Positions 26,836 through 36,054 of a stretch of 64,000 nt of DNA are shown piece after piece. Source of the stretch: Celerinatantimonas yamalensis (GTDB lineage: Bacteria > Pseudomonadota > Gammaproteobacteria > Enterobacterales > Celerinatantimonadaceae); NCBI RefSeq assembly GCF_046054155.1, contig NZ_JBEQCT010000008.1, positions 124,001 to 188,000 of the forward strand, given 5' to 3'. The translations under genes and the position numbers were made by a program. Position 1 is the first letter of the stretch. Each line of letters begins with the position of its first letter. Under the pieces are notes generated by a model. It was not told where the DNA came from. It worked only from the letters and a program-made list of their open reading frames with translations, and did no database searches.

Positions 26836-27360
26836 ATGGCTATTGGCCTTTTTTACGGATCAACGACATGTTATACCGAGATGGCTGCTGAAAAAATTCA
26901 ACAGGCGCTAGGGGGAAGTGATGTAGTCGATGTCCACAATGTCAAAGATACCCCGCTCACTATCATGGAGCAATACGATATTTTGCTATTGGGAATTTCA
27001 ACTTGGGACTATGGTGAAATCCAAGAAGATTGGGATCTATTGTGGGACGAAATAAGCTCGTTAAAACTCGATGGTAAAATTGTTGCCTTATTTGGACTGG
27101 GCGATCAAGATGGCTACAGTGACTGGTATTTAGATGCAATGGGGCTATTGCACGACCAACTGGCGCTGCACAATGTGACGTTCATCGGCTACTGGCCCAA
27201 TGAGGGCTATCAATTTAGCGCCTCTAAAGCCCTCACTCAAGACGGTAAACTCTTTGTCGGTTTAGCCTTGGACGATGAAACCCAATATGATCTCACCGAC
27301 CAACGTATTGAGCTGTGGACTAACCAATTACTTGAAGAACTGGAGCAATTAAGCCAGTGA
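26836..27360 (+). CDS. fldB: Flavodoxin 2
   Basis: 174-aa FMN electron carrier. The phosphate loop is FYGSTTCYTEMAAEKI (residues 7-22), the isoalloxazine-binding loops are GISTWDYGEIQEDWD and FGLGDQDGYSDWYLDAMG. Length and the W-D-Y-G/E-I-Q-E-D-W variation are those of FldB-type long-chain flavodoxins. Head-to-head with xerD, a conserved pairing. Confidence 0.94.
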   Translation: MAIGLFYGSTTCYTEMAAEKIQQALGGSDVVDVHNVKDTPLTIMEQYDILLLGISTWDYGEIQEDWDLLWDEISSLKLDGKIVALFGLGDQDGYSDWYLDAMGLLHDQLALHNVTFIGYWPNEGYQFSASKALTQDGKLFVGLALDDETQYDLTDQRIELWTNQLLEELEQLSQ

Positions 27361-27581
27361 GTATTTAAATGTTACCTCTGATCTATAAGGCATGCTTAAG
27401 AAAGACTTAGCAAGCAATGTACAGAGAACATCGGGTGGCTACTTTGCCTTTCAAGCCAACCCGGTTCATATGTTGCAATTTATTTAACATCAGCAATAAT
27501 TGGACATAATAGGCTGCCAAGCATTATCTCTGTGCCGCTATTGCTAAGCGGATCGCTCTCTTAAGCAAAAATGAGAAGTTC

Positions 27582-29096
27582 TTAAGCATCGGTTAGTGGC
27601 GCGATATTGAGCGTATAGCCAGCTTGCTCTTGAAAACGCTGTTCGTTTTGCAAATCAGCCAAGGTCAAAGGATTATGTTCTAACCACTGAGCACTAAAGT
27701 TCAAGGTCAGCTGATTGTCTTTACAACTAAGTGTCAATGGTGGGATAGCTTGACCACGGCGGCCCCGTTGTAAAATAATCGCCATACGCAGCAATAGTAA
27801 TACGGGTAATAGTAACGGGCGCTCCATGGGAAAGTTTTTACGTATACTTTTACGATGACCGCGAACCAGCAAGGCTAGCTCCAGTTGTTCAGGGCGAGAA
27901 AAACCAGGTAAATCAACATGCTCAACAATATAAGAGCCATGTTTATGATAATCACTATGGGTAATATCCAGCCCGACCATGAATAATAATGAGCCCCAGT
28001 GCAGCAACTGCGCAACTGAGTGATAATCGCTTACCCAATCTTGAGCTTGCGAAAGCAACAACCGCCCCGTTTGCTCGACGCGCTGAGCATACTCAAGATT
28101 CACATGAAAGCGATTCGCCAGATTAAGTACACTACTGTCACGCAAATCGCTGTGCTCCAAACGGCCTTTGAGATCATACAAAAGCCCTTCCCGTAGTGCC
28201 CACTGGGCTGCAGTCATCGCCTTAAGTTGCAATCCTTCAAATAAGGTGGCTAAGATAATCAGGCCACCCAAAAAAACAGGCTGACGATTCTCTGACAACC
28301 CTGGCAAGGCATAGTCAACTTCACCGGCCTGAGTATATTGCTCTAACAGTTTTTCCAGATATTTGAGTTTAATCGTACCATCGTCACTAAATCCTTGTGC
28401 GATGCAAACTTGCGCGGCAGCTCGAATGGTTCCTGACGCACCGATCTCCTCATCCCAGCCCTTTTCGCTAAGCTCATCCAAAACTGGCACGAGCTCCTGC
28501 ATACAGGCAGTACGCGCTTTTTTAATTCGTCCAGCGGTAACCTTCCCTTTTGTAAAAAAGTGCTTGGTAATGGCGACACACCCCATACTTAAGCTTTCTT
28601 TAAGCTCAGCATTCATTCCATGACCGATGATTACCTCCGTGCTGCCACCCCCAATATCAACCACTAGGCGGTGTCCATCACCAGGCGCTAAATCACAAGC
28701 AACGCCAAGATAGATAATACGCGCTTCTTCTTCACCGGAAATAATTTCAACGGGATGCCCTAAGAGCTCTTGAGCTTTGAATAAAAATTGATCCGCTTTT
28801 TTGACGCTGCGTAACGTTTTAGTACCAGCAATACGAACATTCCCAACCGACAGCGTCCGGAGCCGCTCGCCAAATCGCGCGAAACAAGCCATCGCTCGTT
28901 CAATTGATGCTTGGTCTAGAGTGCCCGTCTCACTCAACCCCCACCCCAACCGAACAGGTTCTTTAATGCGATCAATAATATGGATCTGGCCCTCTTGCCA
29001 GCGTGCAACAATTAGATGAAAGCTATTTGAACCCAGATCCAAGGCCGCAATCTGCTGGCCGCGTTGTTGATTATCTAAAGGGGAAAGATTAAGCAT
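27582..29096 (-). CDS. ppx: Exopolyphosphatase, Ppx/GppA family
   Basis: 504 aa. Removes terminal phosphates from polyphosphate; the paralogue GppA acts on pppGpp. ASKHA phosphatase domain with ALDLGSNSFHLIVAR (phosphate 1), GTKTLR, ISGEEEARIIYLGV and VDIGGGSTEVIIG. The C-terminal HD-like region (LLHWGSLLFMVGLDITHSDYHKHGSYIVEHVDLPGF) is present. DIGGGSTE and LPGLSENRQPVFLGGL favour Ppx over GppA (which has DIGGAS). No ppk1 is adjacent; a PPK2 gene lies 7 kb away. Confidence 0.88.
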   Translation of the reverse strand: MLNLSPLDNQQRGQQIAALDLGSNSFHLIVARWQEGQIHIIDRIKEPVRLGWGLSETGTLDQASIERAMACFARFGERLRTLSVGNVRIAGTKTLRSVKKADQFLFKAQELLGHPVEIISGEEEARIIYLGVACDLAPGDGHRLVVDIGGGSTEVIIGHGMNAELKESLSMGCVAITKHFFTKGKVTAGRIKKARTACMQELVPVLDELSEKGWDEEIGASGTIRAAAQVCIAQGFSDDGTIKLKYLEKLLEQYTQAGEVDYALPGLSENRQPVFLGGLIILATLFEGLQLKAMTAAQWALREGLLYDLKGRLEHSDLRDSSVLNLANRFHVNLEYAQRVEQTGRLLLSQAQDWVSDYHSVAQLLHWGSLLFMVGLDITHSDYHKHGSYIVEHVDLPGFSRPEQLELALLVRGHRKSIRKNFPMERPLLLPVLLLLRMAIILQRGRRGQAIPPLTLSCKDNQLTLNFSAQWLEHNPLTLADLQNEQRFQEQAGYTLNIAPLTDA

Positions 29097-29173
29097 GAAG
29101 TTAATTAGTTGCCGACGATTAATTTTAGTAGACCTTTAATGCCCCCTCATCGTCAAGGGTTTTGCGGTAATTG

Positions 29174-29917
29174 TCACATTTTTAGATAAAAATCACGACA
29201 TAGATGCTGATATGCAGTCGAATATGTCCCATCAGATTGATAGAGCGATAAACACTCGTATTGAGTAACTTTTGGCACACGGCAAAGCTCTAACAACAAC
29301 CGATGTGGCACGCGCTGTCCAGCTTTAGTGATCACTTCAGTGGCGCGGCTCACCCACCAGCCCTGTTGACAAGCGAGCCGGCTCAGTTGCTCACCAGCAT
29401 TCATCGGTAAAATCACGGATAACAGACCATCCTCCACCAGCAGTTCAGCGGCTCGCGCCAACAGCTGTTGGTGCGTCAATGTTCCTGTTTGCCGAGCAAT
29501 GGCACGCCGTTCATCGACAAACGATTGGCCATGAACAAAAAATGGGGGATTACTCACGAGATGGTCGTAGTAAGCCAACGCTATATTGGCATTCACAATA
29601 TCCTTTTGCATGACTTGAATTCGTGTCACCCAAGGGCTGTGTTGAACATTCTGTTGCGCTTGATGCACCGCATCAGCATCAATATCAATGGCATCAATGA
29701 GAACATGCTCAGCACTTCGCTGCGCGAGCATTAACGCAATAAGCCCTGAACCACAGCCCACATCTAATATGCGCTGAGATTGTTGTAGCGCGCACCAAGC
29801 CCCAAGTAAAATGCCATCTGTTCCAACCTTCATCGCGCAACCATCATGAGCGACATGAAACTGTTTAAAGGTAAAGCCAGGACGTTGCTTATACGATAAT
29901 TGTGTGAACTTTTTCAT
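29174..29917 (-). CDS. trmN6: tRNA1(Val) (adenine37-N6)-methyltransferase TrmN6
   Basis: 247-aa SAM-dependent enzyme (E. coli YfiC) that methylates A37 of tRNA1-Val. Seen: FTFKQFHVAHDGCAMKVGTDGILLGAW at the N-terminus split over residues 15-41, the SAM loop ILDVGCGSGLIALMLAQ, acidic AIDIDADAVHQA and the catalytic NPPF in YDHLVSNPPFFVHG. It lies near srmB as in E. coli, but here a dead GGDEF gene separates them. Confidence 0.94.
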   Translation of the reverse strand: MKKFTQLSYKQRPGFTFKQFHVAHDGCAMKVGTDGILLGAWCALQQSQRILDVGCGSGLIALMLAQRSAEHVLIDAIDIDADAVHQAQQNVQHSPWVTRIQVMQKDIVNANIALAYYDHLVSNPPFFVHGQSFVDERRAIARQTGTLTHQQLLARAAELLVEDGLLSVILPMNAGEQLSRLACQQGWWVSRATEVITKAGQRVPHRLLLELCRVPKVTQYECLSLYQSDGTYSTAYQHLCRDFYLKM

Positions 29918-29940
29918 AAAATTTAAACCAGTTTACTCGA

Positions 29941-30379
29941 TTCGACAACTTGACACGCCCACTCCGTTTGGCTTTATACAGATCCTGTTCGGCCTGGTTC
30001 AATATCTCTTCAATACTATGTGTATATTATGTTAAGCCAATACTCACCGAGACATTAAGTCCAACATTTTGGACATTAAATCGCTGCGCTGCAATCGTTG
30101 AACGGATCGCATGAGCAGCCTGGGTCGCCGCCGGATAAGAGCTATTTACCTAATATCACACAAAATTCTTCACCACCTTGCGGTAGACATTCTGCGAACC
30201 GACAATCGCTGCGATGCAGCTACCAATCCACTGTCGAGATCGCCCGTATGATGTCCATAGCTATCATTCACACGTTTAAAACATCAATATCCAACGCCAT
30301 CAGATAAAAATGTCTCTTATGTTGGCTCAATCTATTCAGTCGCTCAACAAGTGCTAAACGATGACTGACATGGGTCAAA
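29941..30379 (-). pseudogene. Decayed GGDEF (diguanylate cyclase) gene
   Basis: Pieces of a GGDEF domain can be read on the minus strand in shifting frames, in the right order: LTHVSHRLALVERLN, FYLMALDID, FKRVNDSYGHHTGD, QGGEEFCVILG (the active-site GGEEF at about 30163-30177), VSVSIGLT, and the C-terminal AEQDLYKAKRSGR at about 29955-30000. Stops and frameshifts break it between each block, for example after ILGK and after SIGLT. No functional product is possible. It is inserted between trmN6 and srmB. Confidence 0.85.
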
Positions 30380-30385
30380 GGACAG

Positions 30386-30735
30386 CTAATAATTTTTATC
30401 GCTCCCCAACATAGGAACAGTCACTTTTGTCATTAAATTTCATTATAATGCGTTTAACGACGTGATTAACGACAGCTGCATCACTCGATAGCTGCATTTA
30501 AGTACCGAGAGAGCTGACGCCCACGTCTACGGTTTTCGATGGCCGCCATATTGTTTCCCATTTGACAATAAATAACGAGTGCAATAGGCCACATCAATGA
30601 CGCTGAACCACAATCAACATAGAGAACAGTCTGAATATGATTCACTATCGGCGCCGAAGACTATAATATAGCCATCATCAAGGACATGCTGGCCATGCCC
30701 TTCCCATCAACATCCTAATTTATGATAGAGATTGC
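30386..30735. other. Intergenic remainder upstream of srmB, 350 bp
   Basis: Follows the dead GGDEF gene on its N-terminal side and may contain more of its eroded 5' part, but I could not read a further domain. It also must hold the srmB promoter. No repeat or RNA gene recognised. Confidence 0.4.
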
Positions 30736-31977
30736 ATGACATTTGATCAGTTAGAGCTAGATGACCGACTCCTTAGCAGTTTAGAGCAGCAAGGTTTGAC
30801 CCGTCCAACCTTGATCCAACAAGAAGTCATTCCCAAATTGCTTGAGGGATTAGACGTTCTTGCATCAGCACCGACAGGTACGGGGAAAACTCTGGCTTAC
30901 TTACTTCCCGCATTCCAACACTTGCTCGATTTTCCTCGGCGCGGTAAAGGGCCAGCTCGCGTAATGGTGCTAACCCCGACCCGAGAATTGGCGTTGCAGG
31001 TAGCCGAACAAGCCCGTCTACTCGCTCAACATAGTTCTCATCAAGTAATCGATATCACTGGTGGTGTTCATCATAGCGAACATGCTGAACAGCTGCGCCA
31101 AGGCTGTGATATCGTTGTCGCAACCCCTGGGCGGCTGCTCGATTATATCGACGCTGAAGTGTTTGATTGCCAAGCGATAGAATGGTTGATCCTCGATGAA
31201 GCGGATCGCATGCTAGACATGGGCTTTATCAGCGAGATGCAGCGTATCGCCAAAGAGTTAACCGCGCGCCAACGCACCGCTCTGTTCTCTGCCACTTTAG
31301 AAGGTGAACGGCTCGAGCAATTTGCCGCTGAAGTAATGCGGGATGCTCAATTAGTTGAAGTCTCACCATCACGGCGCGAGCGTGGCAAAATTATGGAGTA
31401 CTATTACCACTGTGATAGCCTCAGCCATAAGCGCGATATTCTGTGTTATCACCTTAACCATGAGGATGTTACCCGCGCCATTGTCTTCGTTAAAACGCGC
31501 GACCGCCTCGATGAACTGGTGGCTTATCTACAAAGCCAAGGGATCCAAGCCGCCTACCTGCGTGGTGAAATGTCACAAGGGCGACGCAACGCTGCATTAG
31601 ATCGCTTTAAAAATGGTCAGGTCAAAGTTCTACTCGCCACTGATGTTGCCTCCCGCGGGATTGATGTCCCCGATATTAGCCATGTATTTAACTTTGATAT
31701 GCCACGCGGAGCAGATGTATATGTTCACCGCATTGGTCGCACGGCCCGAGCTGGTAAAAAAGGATGTGCTATCAGTTTAGTGGAAGCTCACGACTTGGCG
31801 ATGCTTGGCAAAATAGAGCGCTACACCCAGACTCCGGTAAAACGCAGAGTGATCGACAGCCTTCGCCCTCAGCATAAAGTCCCGACCAAATTACAAAAAA
31901 AACCGAAAGTGAAAACCAAGAAGGGCAAACCATCAAGCGTAAAACAAAAAAAGCTCTCCACGAAAAAAACTAAATAA
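30736..31977 (+). CDS. srmB: DEAD-box ATP-dependent RNA helicase SrmB
   Basis: Helps assemble the 50S ribosomal subunit. 413 aa with all DEAD-box motifs: Q-motif region GLTRPTLIQQEVIP, motif I ASAPTGTGKT, Ia PTRELAL, Ib TPGRLLD, II DEAD, III SAT, IV IVFVKTRD, V ATDVASRGID, VI HRIGRTARAG. A highly basic, low-complexity tail from about residue 375 (KKPKVKTKKGKPSS) resembles the RNA-binding tail of SrmB. A hairpin follows at 32004-32024. Confidence 0.94.
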   Translation: MTFDQLELDDRLLSSLEQQGLTRPTLIQQEVIPKLLEGLDVLASAPTGTGKTLAYLLPAFQHLLDFPRRGKGPARVMVLTPTRELALQVAEQARLLAQHSSHQVIDITGGVHHSEHAEQLRQGCDIVVATPGRLLDYIDAEVFDCQAIEWLILDEADRMLDMGFISEMQRIAKELTARQRTALFSATLEGERLEQFAAEVMRDAQLVEVSPSRRERGKIMEYYYHCDSLSHKRDILCYHLNHEDVTRAIVFVKTRDRLDELVAYLQSQGIQAAYLRGEMSQGRRNAALDRFKNGQVKVLLATDVASRGIDVPDISHVFNFDMPRGADVYVHRIGRTARAGKKGCAISLVEAHDLAMLGKIERYTQTPVKRRVIDSLRPQHKVPTKLQKKPKVKTKKGKPSSVKQKKLSTKKTK

Positions 31978-32003
31978 CGTTTGATTTGTCTGCAGTGCTA
32001 TCG

Positions 32004-32024
32004 TGGGGGTACATTTTACCCCCA
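32004..32024 (+). terminator. Hairpin after srmB
   Basis: TGGGGGTA / TACCCCCA 8-bp stem, 5-nt loop, 27 bp after the srmB stop; T run weak. Confidence 0.5.
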
Positions 32025-32042
32025 AAAACCTTCTAATAGAGA

Positions 32043-32072
32043 TTGTTGTCAAACGATAAAACATTCTATAAT
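32043..32072 (+). promoter_or_regulatory. Candidate promoter of xanP
   Basis: TTGTTG (32043-32048), 18-bp spacer, TATAAT (32067-32072), giving a leader of about 140 nt before the xanP ATG. Confidence 0.5.
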
Positions 32073-32220
32073 CGCCCCCTTCTTTTATCGCTCTGGCATC
32101 GTCCAGATTGACCAATCTTGAACCTGTTCTGATTAACAGCAATCACAGAGCATGTACAGGTTCAGCTTTGTTTGTTCCCAGTCAGCGAACAACAGGCAGC
32201 TTAAAGGACATAAACATATT

Positions 32221-33621
32221 ATGAACACCCGTGAACCGGCACCATCAACGGATTTGGTATATCATTTAAACGAGCGCCCGCCGCTACCTCAAACCCTATT
32301 TGCTGCAATGCAACATTTACTCGCAATGTTTGTGGCAGTCATTACCCCCTCTTTAATCATCTGCCATTCTCTTGGGGTTCCCGAAGCCCAAACGAGCACC
32401 ATTATTAGCATGTCATTGTTTGCTTCTGGTATTTGTTCGTTTATCCAGATCCGTACCATCGGGCCAATTGGTTCAGGATTATTATCCATTCAAGGCACAA
32501 GTTTTAATTTTGTCGGCCCCATTATTGGTGCGGGCATGTCCCTGAAAGCGGGCGGCGCTGATATTTCGACCATGATGGCGGCGATTTTTGGCACGATTAT
32601 GCTAGCCTCATTGGCAGAAATTTTCCTCTCCCGCATCCTCGAATATGCGCAGCGCATTATCACGCCTTTAGTTTCAGGAATTGTCGTCACATTAATTGGC
32701 CTCACGCTAATTCAAGTCGGCTTGGTCTCAATCGGGGGTGGATATGCCGCCATGCATGCGGGTACCTTTGGGAGCTTACAAAATCTTGGTCTAGCAGGCA
32801 TTGTGATTGGCTTAATTGTCCTATTTAACCGCTCCAGTAACCCCTACCTGCGCGTCGCTTCCATTGTCATTGCTATGGTAGTCGGTTATGTCGTTGCCTA
32901 TGCGATGGGGCTCATACATACCAGCCAATTTGGGCATCATGATCTAGTGGCATTGCCAATTCCAATGCAGTTTGGCATTGGTTTTGATAGCAGCTTATTT
33001 ATTCCGCTGGTTTTGATCTTCTTTGTCACCGCACTCGAAGCGATCGGCGATATTACCGCAACATCTGAAGTGTCTGGGGAACCTGTCAAAGGGCCTGTTT
33101 ATATCCGGCGTATTAAAGGCGGTGTATTAGCCGATGGCCTGAACTCAGCTATTGCAGCATTGTTTAATAGTTTTCCCAATTCAACCTTTAGCCAAAACAA
33201 CGGCATTATTATGCTAACGGGTGTTGCCAGTCGCTACGTAGGTTACTTTATTTCTGCGATGCTGGTACTTCTTGGCCTTTTCCCAAGCGTTGCAGCTTTT
33301 GTCCAGTTGATCCCTGAACCGGTTCTTGGTGGAGCAACATTGGTGATGTTTGGCACGATTGCAGGTGCGGGTATTCGTATTATTTCGCGGGTTAACATTG
33401 ATCGCCGAGCGGTGTTGATTATGGCCATCTCCTTTTCCATGGGACTGGGTGTCACACAGCAACCTGATCTCTTAAAATTCATGCCTGAATTTGTCAAAAA
33501 TTTACTTTCATCTGGGATTGCAACAGGCGGCATGGCAGCAATTATTTTGAATATCGTGCTACCTGAAACCCACGTAAATAAACCAGTTACAAGCGTCGCT
33601 AATGATAACGTCGTCGACTAA
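32221..33621 (+). CDS. xanP: Xanthine permease XanP (NCS2 family)
   Basis: Proton-driven xanthine uptake, inner membrane. 466 aa, close to E. coli XanP: DLVYHLNERPPLPQTL, QHLLAMFVAVITPSLIIC, SIQGTSFNFVGP (NCS2 N-motif region), ALEAIGDITATSEVSGEPV with the signature Glu, and NSFPNSTFSQNNGIIMLTGVASRYV split over TM10, which includes the Q-N-N-G motif. I prefer ATG 32221, with AAAGGA upstream, to the open frame from 32152. Confidence 0.92.
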   Translation: MNTREPAPSTDLVYHLNERPPLPQTLFAAMQHLLAMFVAVITPSLIICHSLGVPEAQTSTIISMSLFASGICSFIQIRTIGPIGSGLLSIQGTSFNFVGPIIGAGMSLKAGGADISTMMAAIFGTIMLASLAEIFLSRILEYAQRIITPLVSGIVVTLIGLTLIQVGLVSIGGGYAAMHAGTFGSLQNLGLAGIVIGLIVLFNRSSNPYLRVASIVIAMVVGYVVAYAMGLIHTSQFGHHDLVALPIPMQFGIGFDSSLFIPLVLIFFVTALEAIGDITATSEVSGEPVKGPVYIRRIKGGVLADGLNSAIAALFNSFPNSTFSQNNGIIMLTGVASRYVGYFISAMLVLLGLFPSVAAFVQLIPEPVLGGATLVMFGTIAGAGIRIISRVNIDRRAVLIMAISFSMGLGVTQQPDLLKFMPEFVKNLLSSGIATGGMAAIILNIVLPETHVNKPVTSVANDNVVD

Positions 33622-33754
33622 CGCGAATGTGTGCACCAAGAAACAGGGCGCAACGAGCAAGTTTGTTCATAACCGATACACAATTTTGATTTATTTTATA
33701 CCGACTCCGTTCTAAAGTATTAACTGGGCAAGTGATTAAAACTAAGGATAAATT

Positions 33755-34147
33755 ATGGTAAAAAAACTAATACCGCTGTTAATATTATGTAGTTCTTGTG
33801 TCGCTCTGCCAGCATTTGCAGCGCAAAGTGTTGGTGCTTCCATGCATGAAATGGCTAGAAGTTATCGAGCAGTGATGCAAGATGAAACGCTTAAATCACT
33901 CGGAAAAGACTTATCATCATTGCATGACGCAGCACTAAAAGCTCAAGCTGGGGTACCTGATTTTTTGCGAAATAAACCCGCTGATGATCCAATGCGTCAA
34001 ACGTACCGTGATGGGATTGATAAACTCCTTAAACAGATTGAATTAGCACAGTCCTACGTTAAAATGGGACAACTGAATAAAGCCAAAGAAGCGGCCAAAA
34101 AAATAGCGCCTATTCGGAACACGTACCACCGCAAATTGGGTATTTAA
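33755..34147 (+). CDS. Soluble cytochrome b562
   Basis: 130-aa periplasmic four-helix haem protein. Signal peptide 1-22 (...ALPAFA-AQ). The mature protein follows E. coli cytochrome b562 in plan: an early Met in ASMHEM (haem ligand), KAQAGVPDFL, a YRDGIDKLLKQIELA helix, the AKEAAKKI helix, and the C-terminal RNTYHRKLGI that carries the haem His ligand (RNAYHQK in E. coli). No C-x-x-C-H motif. Physiological partner unknown in the family. Single gene with AAGGA RBS and its own strong terminator. Confidence 0.85.
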   Translation: MVKKLIPLLILCSSCVALPAFAAQSVGASMHEMARSYRAVMQDETLKSLGKDLSSLHDAALKAQAGVPDFLRNKPADDPMRQTYRDGIDKLLKQIELAQSYVKMGQLNKAKEAAKKIAPIRNTYHRKLGI

Positions 34148-34158
34148 TACTCTATTTC

Positions 34159-34189
34159 AAAAGCCTGCGAAGTTAAACGCAGGCTTTTT
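34159..34189. terminator. Bidirectional terminator
   Basis: AAAAGCCTGCG / CGCAGGCTTTT, 8-nt loop, T run on the plus strand and A/T flank on the minus strand. It separates the convergent cytochrome b562 and MFS genes. Confidence 0.88.
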
Positions 34190-34195
34190 ATTTAT

Positions 34196-35413
34196 CTAAA
34201 CAGATTGCTCAGCGCCAGCTGACATATTCACCCCGCGAGTCTCATGACCAAACGCGACAAATCCTGCGATCAATATTGCCATCGTGCCCGCCACCATAGC
34301 CATTGCCACACCATAGTTTCCACCATGTGCTGCTGCGATATGTGATTGCAACGTTGCATTGACCGATGCCAATAAGTTCCCCGTTTGATAAACAAAACTG
34401 GGCAATACAGCTCGTACATTAGCTGGTACTAATTCGTTCAAATAGGTTGGCACAACACCCCATGCCCCTTGTACCATAAACTGCATTAAGAAAGAGCCAA
34501 TACCGATACTCCATGAACCGGACGAAAACGCCCATAAAGGGATAACAGGCAAAGCCAATAAAGCGGCACTCATGATCGCTTTCTTACGACCAATTTTTTC
34601 AGATAAGGTCCCAAATAAAATACCCCCCAAAATGGCCGCTATGTTGTAGCAGATTGCAATGATACTTACTGTGTGTGGGGACATATGATGTTGCACTTTT
34701 AAGAAAGTCGGATAGAGATCTTGCGTGCCATGGCTAAAGAAATTAAAACATGTCATTAACCCCACCATAAATAGACACACCTTCCAGTGCGAAACAATGG
34801 TCGACAACAGTGCCCCTGATTGGTGGTGCGCTTTAGCCTCTAACCAGACGGGCGACTCGGGTACTTTGTAATAGATATAAGGCAACAATACGATAGGAAG
34901 CGCACCGATTAAGAACATGCCTTTCCAGCCAACAGTCAGATAGAATAGACCGAAGATGATCGAGGCTAATAGATAGCCTGCCGGATAACCCGCCTGAAAA
35001 ATACCCGACATAAAGCCACGTGAGCGATCAGGAATACTCTCCATCGCCAATGCCGACGCGACGCCCCAAACACCCCCCATGGCAATGCCATACATCACGC
35101 GAAAAATCATAAAGGCTGTTAATGTCGGAGACCAAGCCGATAAAAGCTCAAACAGTGAAAACAATACAATATTACTCATCAAAATCGGCCGTCGCCCATA
35201 TTTTTCAGCGAGTCGCCCAAAGATCAATGCCCCTATCGGCCTCACAGCTAACGTCAACATGATCGCTACAGACACTTCTGTAATTGTGGTATGAAAATTA
35301 GCGGCCAAGTCACTTAATACAAATACTAAAATAAAAAAATCAAATGCATCAAGTGTCCAGCTAGCAAAACTAGCAAATGCCACATGGCGCTGCTTTGAAG
35401 TCCAATTACTCAT
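34196..35413 (-). CDS. MFS transporter, sialate/carboxylate:proton symporter type
   Basis: About 405 aa, 12 hydrophobic segments. ASWTLDAFDFFILVFVL at TM1 with the D-x-F-D motif, RPIGALIFGRLAEKYGRRP between TM2 and 3, VMYGIAMGGVWGVASALAMES and PAGYLLASIIFGLFY are typical of the SHS/Jen1-like monocarboxylate or sialate symporters. Substrate not determined. Start ATG 35413 has GAAGAAGG upstream; the open frame to 35467 adds 18 residues without family support. Confidence 0.85.
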   Translation of the reverse strand: MSNWTSKQRHVAFASFASWTLDAFDFFILVFVLSDLAANFHTTITEVSVAIMLTLAVRPIGALIFGRLAEKYGRRPILMSNIVLFSLFELLSAWSPTLTAFMIFRVMYGIAMGGVWGVASALAMESIPDRSRGFMSGIFQAGYPAGYLLASIIFGLFYLTVGWKGMFLIGALPIVLLPYIYYKVPESPVWLEAKAHHQSGALLSTIVSHWKVCLFMVGLMTCFNFFSHGTQDLYPTFLKVQHHMSPHTVSIIAICYNIAAILGGILFGTLSEKIGRKKAIMSAALLALPVIPLWAFSSGSWSIGIGSFLMQFMVQGAWGVVPTYLNELVPANVRAVLPSFVYQTGNLLASVNATLQSHIAAAHGGNYGVAMAMVAGTMAILIAGFVAFGHETRGVNMSAGAEQSV

Positions 35414-35795
35414 AAAAAACCCTTCTTCAAAAAAAGTGAAGTAACCAACAATTTCTTTCAGAAACATGCTGATAGCGGTAATAATTGTGGGAAGTAGTTA
35501 TGGTGAAAACCATAAAAAATGTAAACACCAATAATCATATGTGTTTACATTTTGTAAATATAATGCACTGGATATTGCAAAAAAAGTGGCGGGTTTATCA
35601 CAATTTAATTGATTCGGGTGGTGTCACGCAGGCAGCAAAATGAGTTTTAAGTCTATTGTAGGGAAATTCAATAAAAGTACAGCCCGATACCAACAACGAT
35701 TGAATATGAAATGTCTATATGATGGGTTGATCCAATAGGGAGAATGAAACCTAGTTACTTCATTGCTTGAATGAGCTTGAAAAAGATTGAAGCGC
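35414..35795. other. Intergenic region, about 380 bp
   Basis: Upstream of the MFS gene, AT-rich around 35500-35600 and likely to hold its promoter. No gene recognised before the phosphoesterase remnant. Confidence 0.4.
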
Positions 35796-36024
35796 ATGCG
35801 TATTACTGCACTATATGACATTCATGCTAATCGCTTTGAGCTCACAACTAGAGCAGATACACGACACAGAATCATTGGTGACGATATTGCATCAAGGCTG
35901 ACGCCAGTCCAAACGAGCGATACGCTTAAAAAACGGCAAATCCAAACACGCTTAATCGGACACCTCGCGACGGAACCCCCTAGCTTATTGAATAGATATT
36001 TCCAATCTGGGTCAGCCAACTCAA
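35796..36024 (+). pseudogene. Remnant of a calcineurin-like metallophosphoesterase
   Basis: The frame opens with MRITALYDIHANRF, the usual first strand and D-x-H metal motif of YfcE/MJ0936-type phosphodiesterases. It later shows IIGDDIASRLTPVQT, a corrupted form of the GGDxxxxGP-x-P-x-E/Q-T block, and TRLIGHLATE, a corrupted TRFIRGNADRE. The metal-binding GN-D and later His residues are lost and the frame runs into the end of the PPK2 gene. I read it as a 5' fragment of a dead gene. Confidence 0.65.
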
Positions 36025-36054
36025 GAGAGAGTGCAAATCACACGGTACGCAGAA

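Noticed and set aside
32073..32220. Purine riboswitch in the xanP leader
   Set aside because: The 150-nt leader lacks the conserved junction sequences of purine riboswitches and no three-way junction can be drawn with confidence.
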